A DNA stretch of 64,000 nucleotides from an uncultured Porphyromonadaceae bacterium (GCA_947253625.1 CAMYAB010000003.1:62001-126000), one strand, 5' to 3'. Shown: positions 1 to 8,598, numbered from the stretch's first letter. A program made the numbers and translations. Notes: a model not told the origin generated them from the letters alone.

Positions 1-994
1 GGAACGACTCCACAGACCGTTTGCCGGTCGCAAAGCCATACTTGGCATACAGCGACTCTGAGAAGAGAGAGTCGAGGAACGGAGTGTAGCTCACATAGCC
101 CTCTATATCGCGATTCAGAAAACCCACAAACTCCTTGGCCATGCTCTCCATGATGATCACCATCACATTGCGCCCCTTCATCGAGGCAAAGAGGGAGTCG
201 TTCTCTGCCAGCGGGGCCGCCTTGTAGTAGGGGGTGAAAATAGAGGAGAGGGTCCGGTCGTCGTAGAAGTGAAACTCCTGGCGAGTGGTCAGCTTCTTGG
301 CCAACGAAAAAGGACTGTTGACCATAATCGCTATTTCGCGTGGGTCCTCCAGATTACCGGCTATTTCCGGAATGCAGATCGGTTGCCCCTGAAAATCCAA
401 CCGCCCGCGCATGCTAAAAAAGAGACAGAGAGCCACGACCACGGTCCCGACAACTTTTGTCCGTCGAGACGAAACCTGACCATCCTTCCGCTGAAAGCGT
501 ACCAGAGTGTAGCCCAACACCCCTAGTGCCATAAAGATCAAAAACGCCAAGGTCAGTGGCCAAAACTCCACCGCAAAATTGCCAAAAAAGCCTACCGCAC
601 TTTTGCCCTGAAACTCACTGAACACCTCACTATTGACCCGCCTAAGCACGTATGGAAAGTAGCCGGTGTCCGAGACGTTGAGAAACACGCACACAGTGTA
701 GGGGATAAAATAGGCCGCATGGCGGACAATACGGTACCACCGGCCCATCTCGATGCGAGACGGCAGGTAGGCTCCGATCAGCATCAGTAGATAGTAGGGG
801 AGAAAACCATAGGCAAGGACAGCCATATCTACCGTCCAGCCACTCTTCATCAGCCCAACCAATCGCTCCGCATCCACTGCGGGGAAAAAGGTTCGGTTGT
901 AAAAAAAGTAGAGCAAGCGACAAGCCTGCATCATTACCACTGCCAAAAATGTATGCCAGAGAAGCACTCCCCAGCGGTTATTTGTCTTGATCAT
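1..994 (-). CDS. LTA synthase-like membrane sulfatase (3' end outside window)
   Basis: I translated this by hand on the minus strand from an ATG at 994; the frame stays open to the window edge, giving about 331 residues of the N-terminal part. The protein begins MIKTNNRWGVLLW and has several hydrophobic segments in its first 180 residues, then an extracytoplasmic stretch. It next shows MVIIMES, the metal-binding start of the alkaline-phosphatase/sulfatase fold, and GKRSVES near the edge, where the serine sits at the nucleophile position of LTA-synthase-like proteins (seen). Family members transfer phosphoglycerol or phosphoethanolamine-type groups to envelope glycans or lipids. The substrate in Bacteroidetes is uncertain, so only the family is assigned. 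A TAnnTTTG promoter motif lies about 65 bp upstream. Confidence 0.8.
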   Translation of the reverse strand, partial: MIKTNNRWGVLLWHTFLAVVMMQACRLLYFFYNRTFFPAVDAERLVGLMKSGWTVDMAVLAYGFLPYYLLMLIGAYLPSRIEMGRWYRIVRHAAYFIPYTVCVFLNVSDTGYFPYVLRRVNSEVFSEFQGKSAVGFFGNFAVEFWPLTLAFLIFMALGVLGYTLVRFQRKDGQVSSRRTKVVGTVVVALCLFFSMRGRLDFQGQPICIPEIAGNLEDPREIAIMVNSPFSLAKKLTTRQEFHFYDDRTLSSIFTPYYKAAPLAENDSLFASMKGRNVMVIIMESMAKEFVGFLNRDIEGYVSYTPFLDSLFSESLYAKYGFATGKRSVESF

Positions 995-1059
995 TGCTTT
1001 GAAGACATGGGTGTACGAGATTATGTGTCTTGCGGTGCGGTATATGACGCACATCTGTG

Positions 1060-1094
1060 CAAAGGTACACAAATAATGAGGAGAGCTACACAAA
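1060..1094 (-). promoter_or_regulatory. Bacteroidetes-type promoter for the sulfatase gene
   Basis: On the minus strand TTTG (1094-1091) is followed after 23 bases by TACCTTTG (1067-1060), matching the Bacteroidetes -33 TTTG / -7 TAnnTTTG pattern. The spacing is slightly long. It lies 65 bp before the chosen start. Confidence 0.45.
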
Positions 1095-1189
1095 GGGGGG
1101 ATATCCCTAGATTCCGCACCAACGAGCAACGCCTTTCAGTAAAAAGAATTTTCTTACTATTTTTCTTTTCCTATATTAATCTAAATGGG

Positions 1190-1197
1190 TACCTTTA
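1190..1197 (+). promoter_or_regulatory. probable -7 element of the MFS transporter gene
   Basis: TACCTTTA differs by one base from TAnnTTTG. Transcription from here would begin about 1205, which favours the ATG at 1229 over the GTG at 1202 as start of the following gene. Confidence 0.35.
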
Positions 1198-1228
1198 AGA
1201 GGTGGTGAAACCTTTAAACATTTATTCT

Positions 1229-2401
1229 ATGGTACAAGAAAAGAAATCTATAGGTACTTTCCCTTGGGTCTTGATGATCTTGATGTCGTCGGTTACCTTT
1301 GTGGGAATTCTGTCGGAGTTACTCCCTTCTGGAGTGCTACAGCAGATCATGGGCGATTTAGGAATTAATGAGGTGGAGGGTGGCCGTATGGTGGGCTGGT
1401 ATGCTTTAGCATCGGCGATCTTCGGTATTCCGCTTATCTCTGCTACCGTGGGCTTTAATCGCAAGAATTTACTATTACTTTTGCTGGTGGGCTTTGCAGT
1501 ATGTAATATATTCTCTGGGATTATTCAGAACTACTATGTTATTTTGTGTCTACGTTTTCTCGGCGGCATCTGTGCAGGCGTAATGTGGCCGATGATTGCG
1601 GCTTTCGGTATGCGATTGGTGGATCCGGGGCATCAAGGTAGGGCTGTGGCGATCATTATGGCTGGTAATACACTCGGGATTAGCTTAGGGATGCCACTGA
1701 TGACTTCTATTGGCGATCGCTTTGGCTGGCGTATTGAGTTTATTGTCTTGGGGGTATTGGTGGCATTGATTGCTCTACTATCGCTTGTGATGCTACCTTC
1801 AACACCTGGTGAAAAGCTCACTTCAAGTACTTCTCCTTTTGCGATGCTCAAGAATAAATCTATCTTGCTTATCATCCTTCTCACACTACTTGGCGTCTGT
1901 GGGCATTATGGGGTCTATACCTATATTACGCAATTGGTGGGAAAGATTGGTATTAGTGGAGGAGTAGAGATAGCCTTACTGGCCTTTGGTATCGGGTCGC
2001 TTATCTCTATTGTGATTGCTACGAAGTATATTGATCATTACCTGAGGGAACTGACGGTGCTGATGTTTGCGTTCCTTGCTGTTGCTATGCTACTCTTTTA
2101 CTTCTTTAAGGGGGCAGTCGGTATTTCGCACTTTGCCTTCTTCTTGTGGGGGCTCTCCTTTGGTCCACTCGTGACGCTTTTCCAAGCGGCTGTGGGCAAT
2201 CAGGTGGAGCATGGCAAGGATGTGGCGATGTCGGTACAGTCTTGTATGTTTAATCTCTCGATCATGATTACTACCTGGATTGCCGGCTTGCTATTGATCC
2301 GCTACGGCGCTTTGAGCTTACTTTGGTACGCTGTGATTATGGCTGTGCCTGGAATACTCATCTCTTTCTTCGCCAAACATACACTGCGACGTATCGGATA
2401 A
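1229..2401 (+). CDS. MFS transporter (DHA1/AraJ-like)
   Basis: A 390-residue polytopic inner-membrane protein with about 12 hydrophobic segments. The early GFNRKN loop and the segment RFLGGICAGVMWPMIAAF followed by GNTLGISLGMPL are typical of proton-driven MFS efflux or uptake carriers of the AraJ/CynX type. I chose the ATG at 1229; an upstream GTG at 1202 would add nine polar residues but lies almost on the predicted transcription start. The gene converges on a cytosine-deaminase-like gene across a shared terminator, so a nucleobase or related compound is a possible substrate (inference from context only). Base composition is clearly AT-richer than in the genes from 4.6 kb on, suggesting acquisition. 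Confidence 0.85.
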   Translation: MVQEKKSIGTFPWVLMILMSSVTFVGILSELLPSGVLQQIMGDLGINEVEGGRMVGWYALASAIFGIPLISATVGFNRKNLLLLLLVGFAVCNIFSGIIQNYYVILCLRFLGGICAGVMWPMIAAFGMRLVDPGHQGRAVAIIMAGNTLGISLGMPLMTSIGDRFGWRIEFIVLGVLVALIALLSLVMLPSTPGEKLTSSTSPFAMLKNKSILLIILLTLLGVCGHYGVYTYITQLVGKIGISGGVEIALLAFGIGSLISIVIATKYIDHYLRELTVLMFAFLAVAMLLFYFFKGAVGISHFAFFLWGLSFGPLVTLFQAAVGNQVEHGKDVAMSVQSCMFNLSIMITTWIAGLLLIRYGALSLLWYAVIMAVPGILISFFAKHTLRRIG

Positions 2402-2420
2402 ACCTGAGACTTTGACTAAT

Positions 2421-2457
2421 AAAAAAGCTACCCTCGACACCTGAGGGTAGCTTTTTT
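2421..2457. terminator. bidirectional rho-independent terminator
   Basis: A 15-bp perfect stem, AAAAAAGCTACCCTC paired with GAGGGTAGCTTTTTT, around a 7-base loop. The A-run and T-run make it work in both directions, between the convergent MFS and deaminase genes. Confidence 0.92.
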
Positions 2458-2477
2458 CATATCAGTAGTAGACGATC

Positions 2478-3731
2478 TTACATTTTGAAGGGTACCTCGT
2501 ACTCAGTTGGCTTTTTCTTGAATAGGAATTCGCCCTTTCGTACAGAAGCGAGTACACCTACACGACGGCGGATGCAATCCCAGGCACTATCACCATCCAG
2601 TACGATGAAGTTGGCATCTCGGCCTACCTCTATACCGTATTGGTCGTGAATATTCAGACACCTAGCACCATTGTAGGTGATCATATCAAAGGCATTCTCT
2701 ATCTCCTTTGGACTAGCATATTGTGTGAGGTGGATGGCATTATCAAGAATATTCATCATATTACCACTGCCAAGTGGGTACCAAGGGTCATTGATAGAGT
2801 CTTGTGCCAATGCTACGTTGATACCCATTTCCATAAACTCCTTGACACGAGTAAGGCCACGACGCTTTGGATAAGTGTCTTGTCTTCCCTGTAGATAGGC
2901 ATTCTCAGTAGGACAGGAGATGAAGTTCATCTTGCTGCGCTTAAACATATCAAACATCCTATAGGCGTAGGAGTTATCTGCCGAACCAAAGGAACAGGTG
3001 TGACTAGCGGTGGTCTTCTCACCATAGTCTTCAAAATAAACAAGGGCATTGAGGATCTCTACGAAACGTGCCATGACGTCGTCCGTCTCATCGCAGTGTA
3101 CATCGATGAGTACATTGTACTTCATGGCTAGCTCTACAATGTCGTGGATAGACTTCTCACCAAACTCACGTGCTGGCTCGTAGTGTGGAATGCCACCGAT
3201 TACATCGGCGCCCATCTTTAGAGCCTCTTCTACTAGCTCCTTACCACCTTTGTAAGTGTACATTCCATTCTGTGGGAAGGCTACTACCTGGATATCAACA
3301 ATATCTTTCAGTTCCTCCTTGAGCTCCATGATGGCCTTGAAACCAGTAAACTTAGGGTCTGTGACATCGGTCTGTGCTCTAATAAATTGCACCCCTTGTG
3401 ATACCTCGTCTTCAATACCCTTACGAGCCAGTCGTTTCACGCCATCAATGGTCATTGTGGCTTTGTACTTTGGCCAGTTTTCAATTGCCTCAAAGAGTGT
3501 ACCCGAAGCTGCTCCAAGCCCCTCCATCTCAGAGACAGTGTAGACGTAGTCTAGGTGAAGGTGTGGATCTACATAGGGTGGCAGTACAAACTTGCCATTG
3601 AGGTCTATCTCCTCATCGCACTTAGGAAGGTTGGTACCGATCTGAGTGATCTTACCATTCTCCACGATGATCTCAGTTGCAGAGCTATTCCGATAGATTT
3701 TCGCGTTAAAGAATTTCTTTTTCATACGCAT
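2478..3731 (-). CDS. codA: cytosine deaminase-like amidohydrolase
   Basis: A 417-residue amidohydrolase that aligns along its length with E. coli CodA from memory (e.g. SGTLFEAIENW, QGRQDTYPKRRG, DPWYPLGSGNM). Metal and active-site residues are visible: H57 and H59 (DPHLHLD), Q154 (FPQNG), H212 and E215 (VHCDE), H244 (SHTC) and D311. The residue after D311 is Ser312, where E. coli CodA has Asp314, a residue known to affect discrimination between cytosine and analogues. Cytosine deaminases make uracil for pyrimidine salvage, but the Ser leaves the true substrate open (another aminopyrimidine or azaheterocycle is possible). Start is MRMKKK or the ATG two codons later. It probably works with the convergent MFS transporter. 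Confidence 0.85.
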   Translation of the reverse strand: MRMKKKFFNAKIYRNSSATEIIVENGKITQIGTNLPKCDEEIDLNGKFVLPPYVDPHLHLDYVYTVSEMEGLGAASGTLFEAIENWPKYKATMTIDGVKRLARKGIEDEVSQGVQFIRAQTDVTDPKFTGFKAIMELKEELKDIVDIQVVAFPQNGMYTYKGGKELVEEALKMGADVIGGIPHYEPAREFGEKSIHDIVELAMKYNVLIDVHCDETDDVMARFVEILNALVYFEDYGEKTTASHTCSFGSADNSYAYRMFDMFKRSKMNFISCPTENAYLQGRQDTYPKRRGLTRVKEFMEMGINVALAQDSINDPWYPLGSGNMMNILDNAIHLTQYASPKEIENAFDMITYNGARCLNIHDQYGIEVGRDANFIVLDGDSAWDCIRRRVGVLASVRKGEFLFKKKPTEYEVPFKM

Positions 3732-3762
3732 ATGTCTTATTTGGTTACTAATTATCTATTTC

Positions 3763-3770
3763 CAAATGTA
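3763..3770 (-). promoter_or_regulatory. -7 promoter element upstream of the deaminase gene
   Basis: TACATTTG on the minus strand matches TAnnTTTG and lies 32 bp before the start codon. No clear TTTG is seen at the -33 position. Confidence 0.5.
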
Positions 3771-3771
3771 G

Positions 3772-4010
3772 TCATTGCATTTGTAAGTGTGTGCTTTTTA
3801 GCATAGTTTATGATTAGATGTAGTCGCATAAAAGTGGTACTACACTAAGTGTTACCGCGTTCATCAAATCTGAGCCTAGGCTATCCGCAGTAAAGAATCG
3901 GGAGAATCTCTACTCGACATTCCTTTGGATACTGACTCTTGGTGTCCTTCATGAAGTCAATACCCACGAGGCTGCGGAATTGAGGGGATATTCCGGGAGC
4001 TTTCTTTTTG
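3772..4010. other. intergenic stretch without a recognised gene
   Basis: No convincing coding signal. A minus-strand open frame (3881-4186) runs from here into the adjacent repeat, but most of it is repeat sequence and the rest resembles nothing I know. It may be decayed coding DNA. Confidence 0.4.
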
Positions 4011-4216
4011 GGGAATGTTGCACGAAATGCCATTCTCGCACATTTGAAGCAAATGTGCTGGGACTTTGCACGAAGGATGAGATGCAAGGCCTGAGGATGA
4101 GGGCAAGGTGCACGTAGGGCACCAAGGCCTACCTGGCCGAAGGGAGCGTACTCACGTACGTGACCTAGGCCGAAGTCCGAAAGCAACGCCGCAGATCGCC
4201 TTCGTGCAACAGTCTC
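4011..4216 (+). mobile_element. MITE-like element, copy 1
   Basis: A 206-bp unit whose 196-bp core (4016-4211) is bounded by perfect inverted ends, TGTTGCACGAA and TTCGTGCAACA. A second copy of the same length and over 90% identity by eye lies at 26370-26575. Internally it reads into a small minus-strand open frame in both copies (including FGLGHV.EYAPFG), which I regard as a by-product of the repeat. No transposase is encoded, so it would be non-autonomous. I see no clear target duplication. Confidence 0.7.
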
Positions 4217-4246
4217 TTTTGGGGAGGCTGTCGAGGCAGTTTTTTT

Positions 4247-4452
4247 CTTCTATCCGTCTAAGCGATCGCTTCTATCCGTGAAAACTTTCGCTTCTATCCG
4301 TGAAAACTTTCGTTTCTATCCGTGAAACCCAAGGCCCCTTGTAACCATCTGATTACCAACGCTCCCAAAAGGGCCGTTTTTGGACCCGAAAATCGTCCTT
4401 TTTTCTAGGGTGTTTTTGATGGGAAAAGCCGTTTTTGCCGACCTGTTTTGCG
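4247..4452 (+). repeat. 22-bp minisatellite array with conserved tail, copy A (BrickBuilt-like)
   Basis: Four head-to-tail 22-bp units (4247-4334), each beginning YTTCTATCCGT; the two middle units are identical. A tail follows (4335-4452) with CTTGTAA, CTGATTA, CCAAAAG and TTTTTG blocks. The same arrangement recurs at 34184 (+), 44814 (-) and 53223 (-), and in decayed form at 26606 (+). The architecture (tandem 22/23-mer plus tail, intergenic, dispersed) matches the BrickBuilt MITE described in P. gingivalis, which has a 23-bp unit and carries promoter activity. Confidence 0.8.
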
Positions 4453-4567
4453 CCCCCTCTCGGGGTCATCAGCCCCAATCAATCAGTGATTGAGCGAGAG
4501 ACAACGGGTAGTAGCACCCCGCCAAGGGTCTCCGGACGGTCAGGAAATGGGTCTCAATGATTTCGTG

Positions 4568-4575
4568 TATATTTG
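4568..4575 (+). promoter_or_regulatory. probable -7 element of the tsaE operon
   Basis: TATATTTG matches TAnnTTTG, about 80 bp before the tsaE start. No good TTTG is seen at -33. Confidence 0.4.
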
Positions 4576-4654
4576 CTTGGGCAGACAAGGCGGAGTCTCT
4601 CTCCGCTCGGCGTCGGGGAGGATTCGTTATTTGGACAGAAGTTTGTATATAGGA

Positions 4655-5137
4655 ATGAAAGAAGAGATAGCTCCCTTTTGTATCGAGTACACCTTGGCGG
4701 AGACGCCAGATGTGGCTCGCCGGTTGCTGACCCTCCTGGGTGATCGTCCGGTATGGGCACTGGATGCACCGATGGGTGCCGGCAAGACGACCCTGATCAA
4801 TGCCCTGTGCGAGTCACTGGGGATCGAGGAGGTGACGAGCAGCCCCACCTTTGCGATCGTGAATGAGTACCGTACCTTGGGCGAAAGGGTCGGTGAGAGT
4901 GTCTACCATATTGACTGCTACCGACTGGATAGCTTGGCGGATGCGTACCGTATCGGGCTGAATGAGTATCTCGACAGTGGTCGGTACTGCTTTGTGGAGT
5001 GGCCTGAGGTGGTGGATGAGCTGCTGCCGGATGATGTGGTGTGCCTGCGTATCGAGCCGAGTGCCGATGGGGAGCGTCGTCTGCTCCGCTATCTACCACC
5101 GGTCACCGACCGCACCTACCTATACAAGCAAGAGTAG
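4655..5137 (+). CDS. tsaE: tRNA threonylcarbamoyladenosine biosynthesis ATPase TsaE
   Basis: A 160-residue protein from the ATG at 4655 (MKEEIAPF), the usual length for TsaE/YjeE. The Walker A motif APMGAGKTT, the SSPTF switch segment, the HIDCYRL block and the FVEWPE block (usual EWPE/EWGE) are in family order. TsaE is the cytosolic ATPase that drives turnover of the TsaB/TsaD complex making t6A at tRNA position 37. The frame is open upstream to 4490, but that extension overlaps the predicted promoter and the end of the repeat zone and has no counterpart in the family. It is first in a tight plus-strand series. Confidence 0.93.
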   Translation: MKEEIAPFCIEYTLAETPDVARRLLTLLGDRPVWALDAPMGAGKTTLINALCESLGIEEVTSSPTFAIVNEYRTLGERVGESVYHIDCYRLDSLADAYRIGLNEYLDSGRYCFVEWPEVVDELLPDDVVCLRIEPSADGERRLLRYLPPVTDRTYLYKQE

Positions 5138-5143
5138 TGGGCT

Positions 5144-5392
5144 ATGCGAGCGGATCTGGTGGTGAAGGCAGCCGGTGTGCTGATGTTTTTTTTGCCCGGA
5201 TTGATGGCCGTAGTGGTTGGCTTGCGTGGCAGTCACTGGTTTTTTGAGTCCGGCGGAGTCTCCCTGGTGCGCAAGTATCTGGGGTTGCAGTACGCCCGAC
5301 TGTTTTATGTCGTACTGGGGCTGCTCCTGATCGCCTGCGGTGTCCTGATCCTGGTGGATCCACTGGAGGTGATGAGTACCAAAGTGCGGTGA
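5144..5392 (+). CDS. small two-TM membrane protein (Imm17-like)
   Basis: An 82-residue protein starting 6 bp after the tsaE stop. It has two hydrophobic segments (about residues 9-27 and 54-74) separated by a basic loop; the second reads ARLFYVVLGLLLIACGVLIL. The size and the ARxFYxxLGxxLIxxGxxI pattern recall the Imm17/small bacterial membrane protein group. No toxin gene is nearby, so an immunity function is not implied. The tight spacing suggests cotranscription with tsaE and the following TPR gene. Confidence 0.7.
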   Translation: MRADLVVKAAGVLMFFLPGLMAVVVGLRGSHWFFESGGVSLVRKYLGLQYARLFYVVLGLLLIACGVLILVDPLEVMSTKVR

Positions 5393-5428
5393 CCCAAGTA
5401 TTTTTTACAAAAAAGTGAGCAACACCCT

Positions 5429-7612
5429 ATGATACCCGTACCCGGAAAAGTGTGCTATAGCAGTCCGGAATTGCCGGCTGAGAATGGTCCCCTGTGGGAG
5501 GCGTACGACAAAATACTTGCCGGAATCGGTCGGGGCAGATACCGGTCGGCGATGGCCACACTGGCGGAGAGTCTGCCGACGGACGATGAGCGACTGGCGG
5601 AGCTGAATGAGACCTACCGGCTACTGATGAGCTACTATGCCCGTGGAGCCGAGGATCCGGAGCGGCCTACGATACTGGCCAATATAGGGTCGCGTTTGGT
5701 CGTCCTCGCCAATCTGTGCCAGAGTGAGCGAGTGGCGTGGCGTGATCCATCCAATCTGCGCAACACGGTCCGAGAGACCCTGCGGATCCGTGGTTTGGGT
5801 GGAGAGGGTGCCTCGATGGAGGTGGTGCGGGAGTTGGTCCGACAGACGGCGCACGACGAGGTGTACTACAACCTACTGGAGGACCTATTTGACCTAATCT
5901 GGACGTGTGATGACCTGACCGAGGAGGAGGAGCGAGTGCTGAGTGAGCTACTGGAGGACCCCACCTCTCCACAGGTGGGTCGAGTGGTGGCCTCGGCACT
6001 GCTGGTGGGGTGCGCCCTGGCTTTTGACCCCCGCAAAGTGAGGTTGCTCTTTGTCGGCAGTCGGCAGAGTGACTCGCCTATGGTACAGGGGGCCTCGGTG
6101 CCGGCTTTGTTGCTCCTCGCTCGTCTGTATCAGGATCTGATCGAGACGACCATGCCAGACTTTGTGGAGCAGGCCCGCCAAGCCGTGATGAGCGACCCGT
6201 CGCTCCACGAAGCCATCCTGCTCGCCACACTGGAGCTGCACAACTGCTACCGAACGGAGGAGGACCACAAGGTGTTTCGGTCGCAATTGTTGCCCAAGCT
6301 GAACGACATGATGGGGGTACTAGGAGAGTCCTCAGGTGCCGACCTGGCCGAGCAGATGGAGGCTCTGCAGCGCAAGATGATGGAGGATCCAGAGAATAGT
6401 GCGGAGGGGGGAATGCTGGCCGAATTCATGGACAAGCTCACTCAGGCCGACTATATGGAGCATGACCTGGAGTACCATATGACATCGATGATGGGTCGGG
6501 GTCGTTTTTTTCAGAAACCGGTGAATTGGTTCTTGCCCTATGACGCCGAGCATCCGAGCCTAGACCCTGAGAGTGTGGCCGCGATGGATGCCATGAGTGA
6601 CTTGGCGTTTCAGAACCGCGAGATCATCTCCTCGGATCGCTACCTCTATGCCATGGAGGTCAACTGGCGACAGGTCGAGGATCAGATGCGCCGCATAGGT
6701 ATGCCGATAGAGGGGGGCGCACCGGCCTTTCAAGTCAAGGATCTGCGGAGAGGGATGCGGGACTTTGTATTTGGTGCCTACCGCTTTTACACCCTATTTG
6801 AGCGCAAAAAGTCGTTTCGGAATATCTTTGCTCCCAAGCCCTATGTGCCGGATGGTGCCTTGACGCAGGTGACGCACCTATTCAGCGAGGAGGTGTATGA
6901 GCGACTGGCAAAACGACTGACGAAGCAACGCGACTACACGGCAGCCGCCTACACCTATGCCCGAATGATCCGAGAGTATGGGGCAGAGAGTGCCACGGGC
7001 TGGCGACTGATCGCTGTCGCCAATATCCGTGCCGGGCAGCAACGCGAGGCACTCTCCGCACTCGACAAGGCGATTGACCTGGAGGGTCCCACGATGACAA
7101 CGATCAAGAGCAAGGCCAAACTGCTACGGGAGTGTGGTGGCTGTCGCTCGGCTATCACGCTCCTCAGATCGTATGCCGATACGATGACCCTGACTCCGGC
7201 AGAGGACTACGAGCTGAGCCTGGAGCTCCTCCGACTGATGGGAAGTGAGGGGCTGCACGAGGAGGCCATAGCGACAGCCTACAAGGTCGACTACCTCTCT
7301 GACGAGCTGGGTCGGCAGTCCGAGGCCCGATACCTACTGTGCAAGACACTGCTGGCGGCGGGTCGTGCCACTGAGGCCGTCAAGATGATCTCGTCGCTTG
7401 GAGAGGCCCGGGGGCTGGCCGGAACCATCCTCCTGGCTGTGGGGGAGCGAGCCCAAGGGCTACGTGCTCTCCAGGAGTGGTACGACAGTACGGACAACGA
7501 CCGATCGAAGCTGATGGCGCTACTCAAGTACCTCGAGAGGTACGATCTCTCCACACGAGAGTGCGGACTGATCTACGACCTCATCACCACGCACACAGCC
7601 GATCAACCCTGA
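5429..7612 (+). CDS. tetratricopeptide-repeat protein, cytoplasmic
   Basis: A 727-residue protein with no signal peptide or membrane segment, rich in Glu, Leu and Arg and almost entirely helical in pattern. TPR-type units are visible in the C-terminal third (about residues 495-680: RDYTAAAYTYARMIREYG, QQREALSALDKAIDL, LHEEAIATAYKVDYL, RATEAVKMI). The N-terminal half is helical without a domain I recognise. Probably a scaffold for protein-protein contact; the partner is unknown. It sits between a membrane protein gene and a lipoprotein gene whose start is 2 bp past its stop, so the three are likely cotranslated. Confidence 0.8.
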   Translation: MIPVPGKVCYSSPELPAENGPLWEAYDKILAGIGRGRYRSAMATLAESLPTDDERLAELNETYRLLMSYYARGAEDPERPTILANIGSRLVVLANLCQSERVAWRDPSNLRNTVRETLRIRGLGGEGASMEVVRELVRQTAHDEVYYNLLEDLFDLIWTCDDLTEEEERVLSELLEDPTSPQVGRVVASALLVGCALAFDPRKVRLLFVGSRQSDSPMVQGASVPALLLLARLYQDLIETTMPDFVEQARQAVMSDPSLHEAILLATLELHNCYRTEEDHKVFRSQLLPKLNDMMGVLGESSGADLAEQMEALQRKMMEDPENSAEGGMLAEFMDKLTQADYMEHDLEYHMTSMMGRGRFFQKPVNWFLPYDAEHPSLDPESVAAMDAMSDLAFQNREIISSDRYLYAMEVNWRQVEDQMRRIGMPIEGGAPAFQVKDLRRGMRDFVFGAYRFYTLFERKKSFRNIFAPKPYVPDGALTQVTHLFSEEVYERLAKRLTKQRDYTAAAYTYARMIREYGAESATGWRLIAVANIRAGQQREALSALDKAIDLEGPTMTTIKSKAKLLRECGGCRSAITLLRSYADTMTLTPAEDYELSLELLRLMGSEGLHEEAIATAYKVDYLSDELGRQSEARYLLCKTLLAAGRATEAVKMISSLGEARGLAGTILLAVGERAQGLRALQEWYDSTDNDRSKLMALLKYLERYDLSTRECGLIYDLITTHTADQP

Positions 7613-7614
7613 CC

Positions 7615-8598
7615 ATGACACAACCCAAAAGACTACTCCTAGCCCTCTGCGCACTGGTACTCACCCTGTGTGGGTGTGGCCACAAATCCGGTGGAGAGAC
7701 CCTCTCGCTGGTCATCCGGCCGGGTAACCACCCCGCCGAGGTGCTCTATCTCTATACCTACGGCACCAACAGTGTGGCCAAAGATACGATCCTAGCCGGT
7801 GAGACCACACGGCTGGAGTATGTGCGAGACTCGGTGGACCTTTTTCTCCTCACGGATTCACTGGACCGCATCATACTGCCCCTGATCCCCGACTCGGTGG
7901 ACCTCTCCGTCACGCTGGCTCCCAAGTTCAAGCTGAAAGGTGCCACACACACGCCTCGCCTGGAGGAGTGGTACCGCCTCACCCAAGAGCGAGACACCCT
8001 CTCCACAGAGCTCCTGGATCTCCTGGAGGAGGAGGGAGACCGGCCTATAGGCCTACTGGAGACACTGGGTGCTATAGACAGATTTGGCAAGACACCGGAG
8101 CTGATGAACCGATACAACCGGAGTGCCCTCAACCAACGCACCTACCTGGAGCTCCTCGGACGAGAGGGGTACGGCGAAATCTCCTACAGCTACTCGTTTC
8201 CCCACTACCTGGCGGTGAAGGATCGCAAGGGCAAGGCTCGGACGCTGGGAGAGGTGATCCGCAAAGACTCCCTACTGGTCGCTTGCCTGCTCGATGGGAC
8301 TCGCCTATCGGAGGGTGACACCACCTTTTTGCACGCACTGGACAGCCTCTCCAAGGTCAACTACTTTGTGCTGCCACTGGCGGACAGTATCCCTCCATAC
8401 TGGCAAAAAGCACTCCCCAGTCATGGACGCACCTATACAGTGGTCGACAGTCTGGGGGCAGCCACCGAGGAGGCACATCGTCTCCGTGTAGAGTGGTTGC
8501 CAACCTATATGGTTGTCGACTCACTTGGGCAAATCAAGCACCGTGGACATGATGCCGACAGCTTGCTCTTTTTCCTAAAAGCCTCACGAACCCCCTAA
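7615..8598 (+). CDS. lipoprotein with thioredoxin-like C-terminus
   Basis: A 327-residue protein from the ATG at 7615, with a lipoprotein signal peptide (LLLALCALVLTLCGC, lipid Cys at 21). The mature N-terminal part is beta-rich and resembles the DUF4369-type domain that precedes thioredoxin domains in Bacteroidetes. The C-terminal 90 residues (YFVLPLADSIPPYW ... VEWLPTYMVVDSLGQI) have the thioredoxin-fold signature including the cis-Pro region (LPTYMVVD), but I see no CxxC pair, so it is unlikely to be an oxidoreductase. Expected at the outer-membrane or periplasmic face. A longer upstream frame from 7477 is out of phase with the TPR gene and rejected. Confidence 0.75.
   Translation: MTQPKRLLLALCALVLTLCGCGHKSGGETLSLVIRPGNHPAEVLYLYTYGTNSVAKDTILAGETTRLEYVRDSVDLFLLTDSLDRIILPLIPDSVDLSVTLAPKFKLKGATHTPRLEEWYRLTQERDTLSTELLDLLEEEGDRPIGLLETLGAIDRFGKTPELMNRYNRSALNQRTYLELLGREGYGEISYSYSFPHYLAVKDRKGKARTLGEVIRKDSLLVACLLDGTRLSEGDTTFLHALDSLSKVNYFVLPLADSIPPYWQKALPSHGRTYTVVDSLGAATEEAHRLRVEWLPTYMVVDSLGQIKHRGHDADSLLFFLKASRTP

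Noticed and set aside
3881..4186. Open frame of 101 codons on the minus strand, with a related 151-codon frame at 26090-26545
   Set aside because: The shared part lies wholly inside the two MITE-like repeats. Outside the repeat the two predicted proteins have nothing in common, and one runs into the antiporter gene. The similarity is a by-product of repeat DNA.
4247..4334. Possible CRISPR array (also at 34184, 44727 and 53158)
   Set aside because: The 22-bp units are directly head-to-tail with no unique spacers, and no cas genes are present. They are minisatellites.
4490..4654. N-terminal extension of tsaE to 4490
   Set aside because: It would start upstream of the -7 element and adds residues not found in TsaE proteins; the ATG at 4655 gives normal length.
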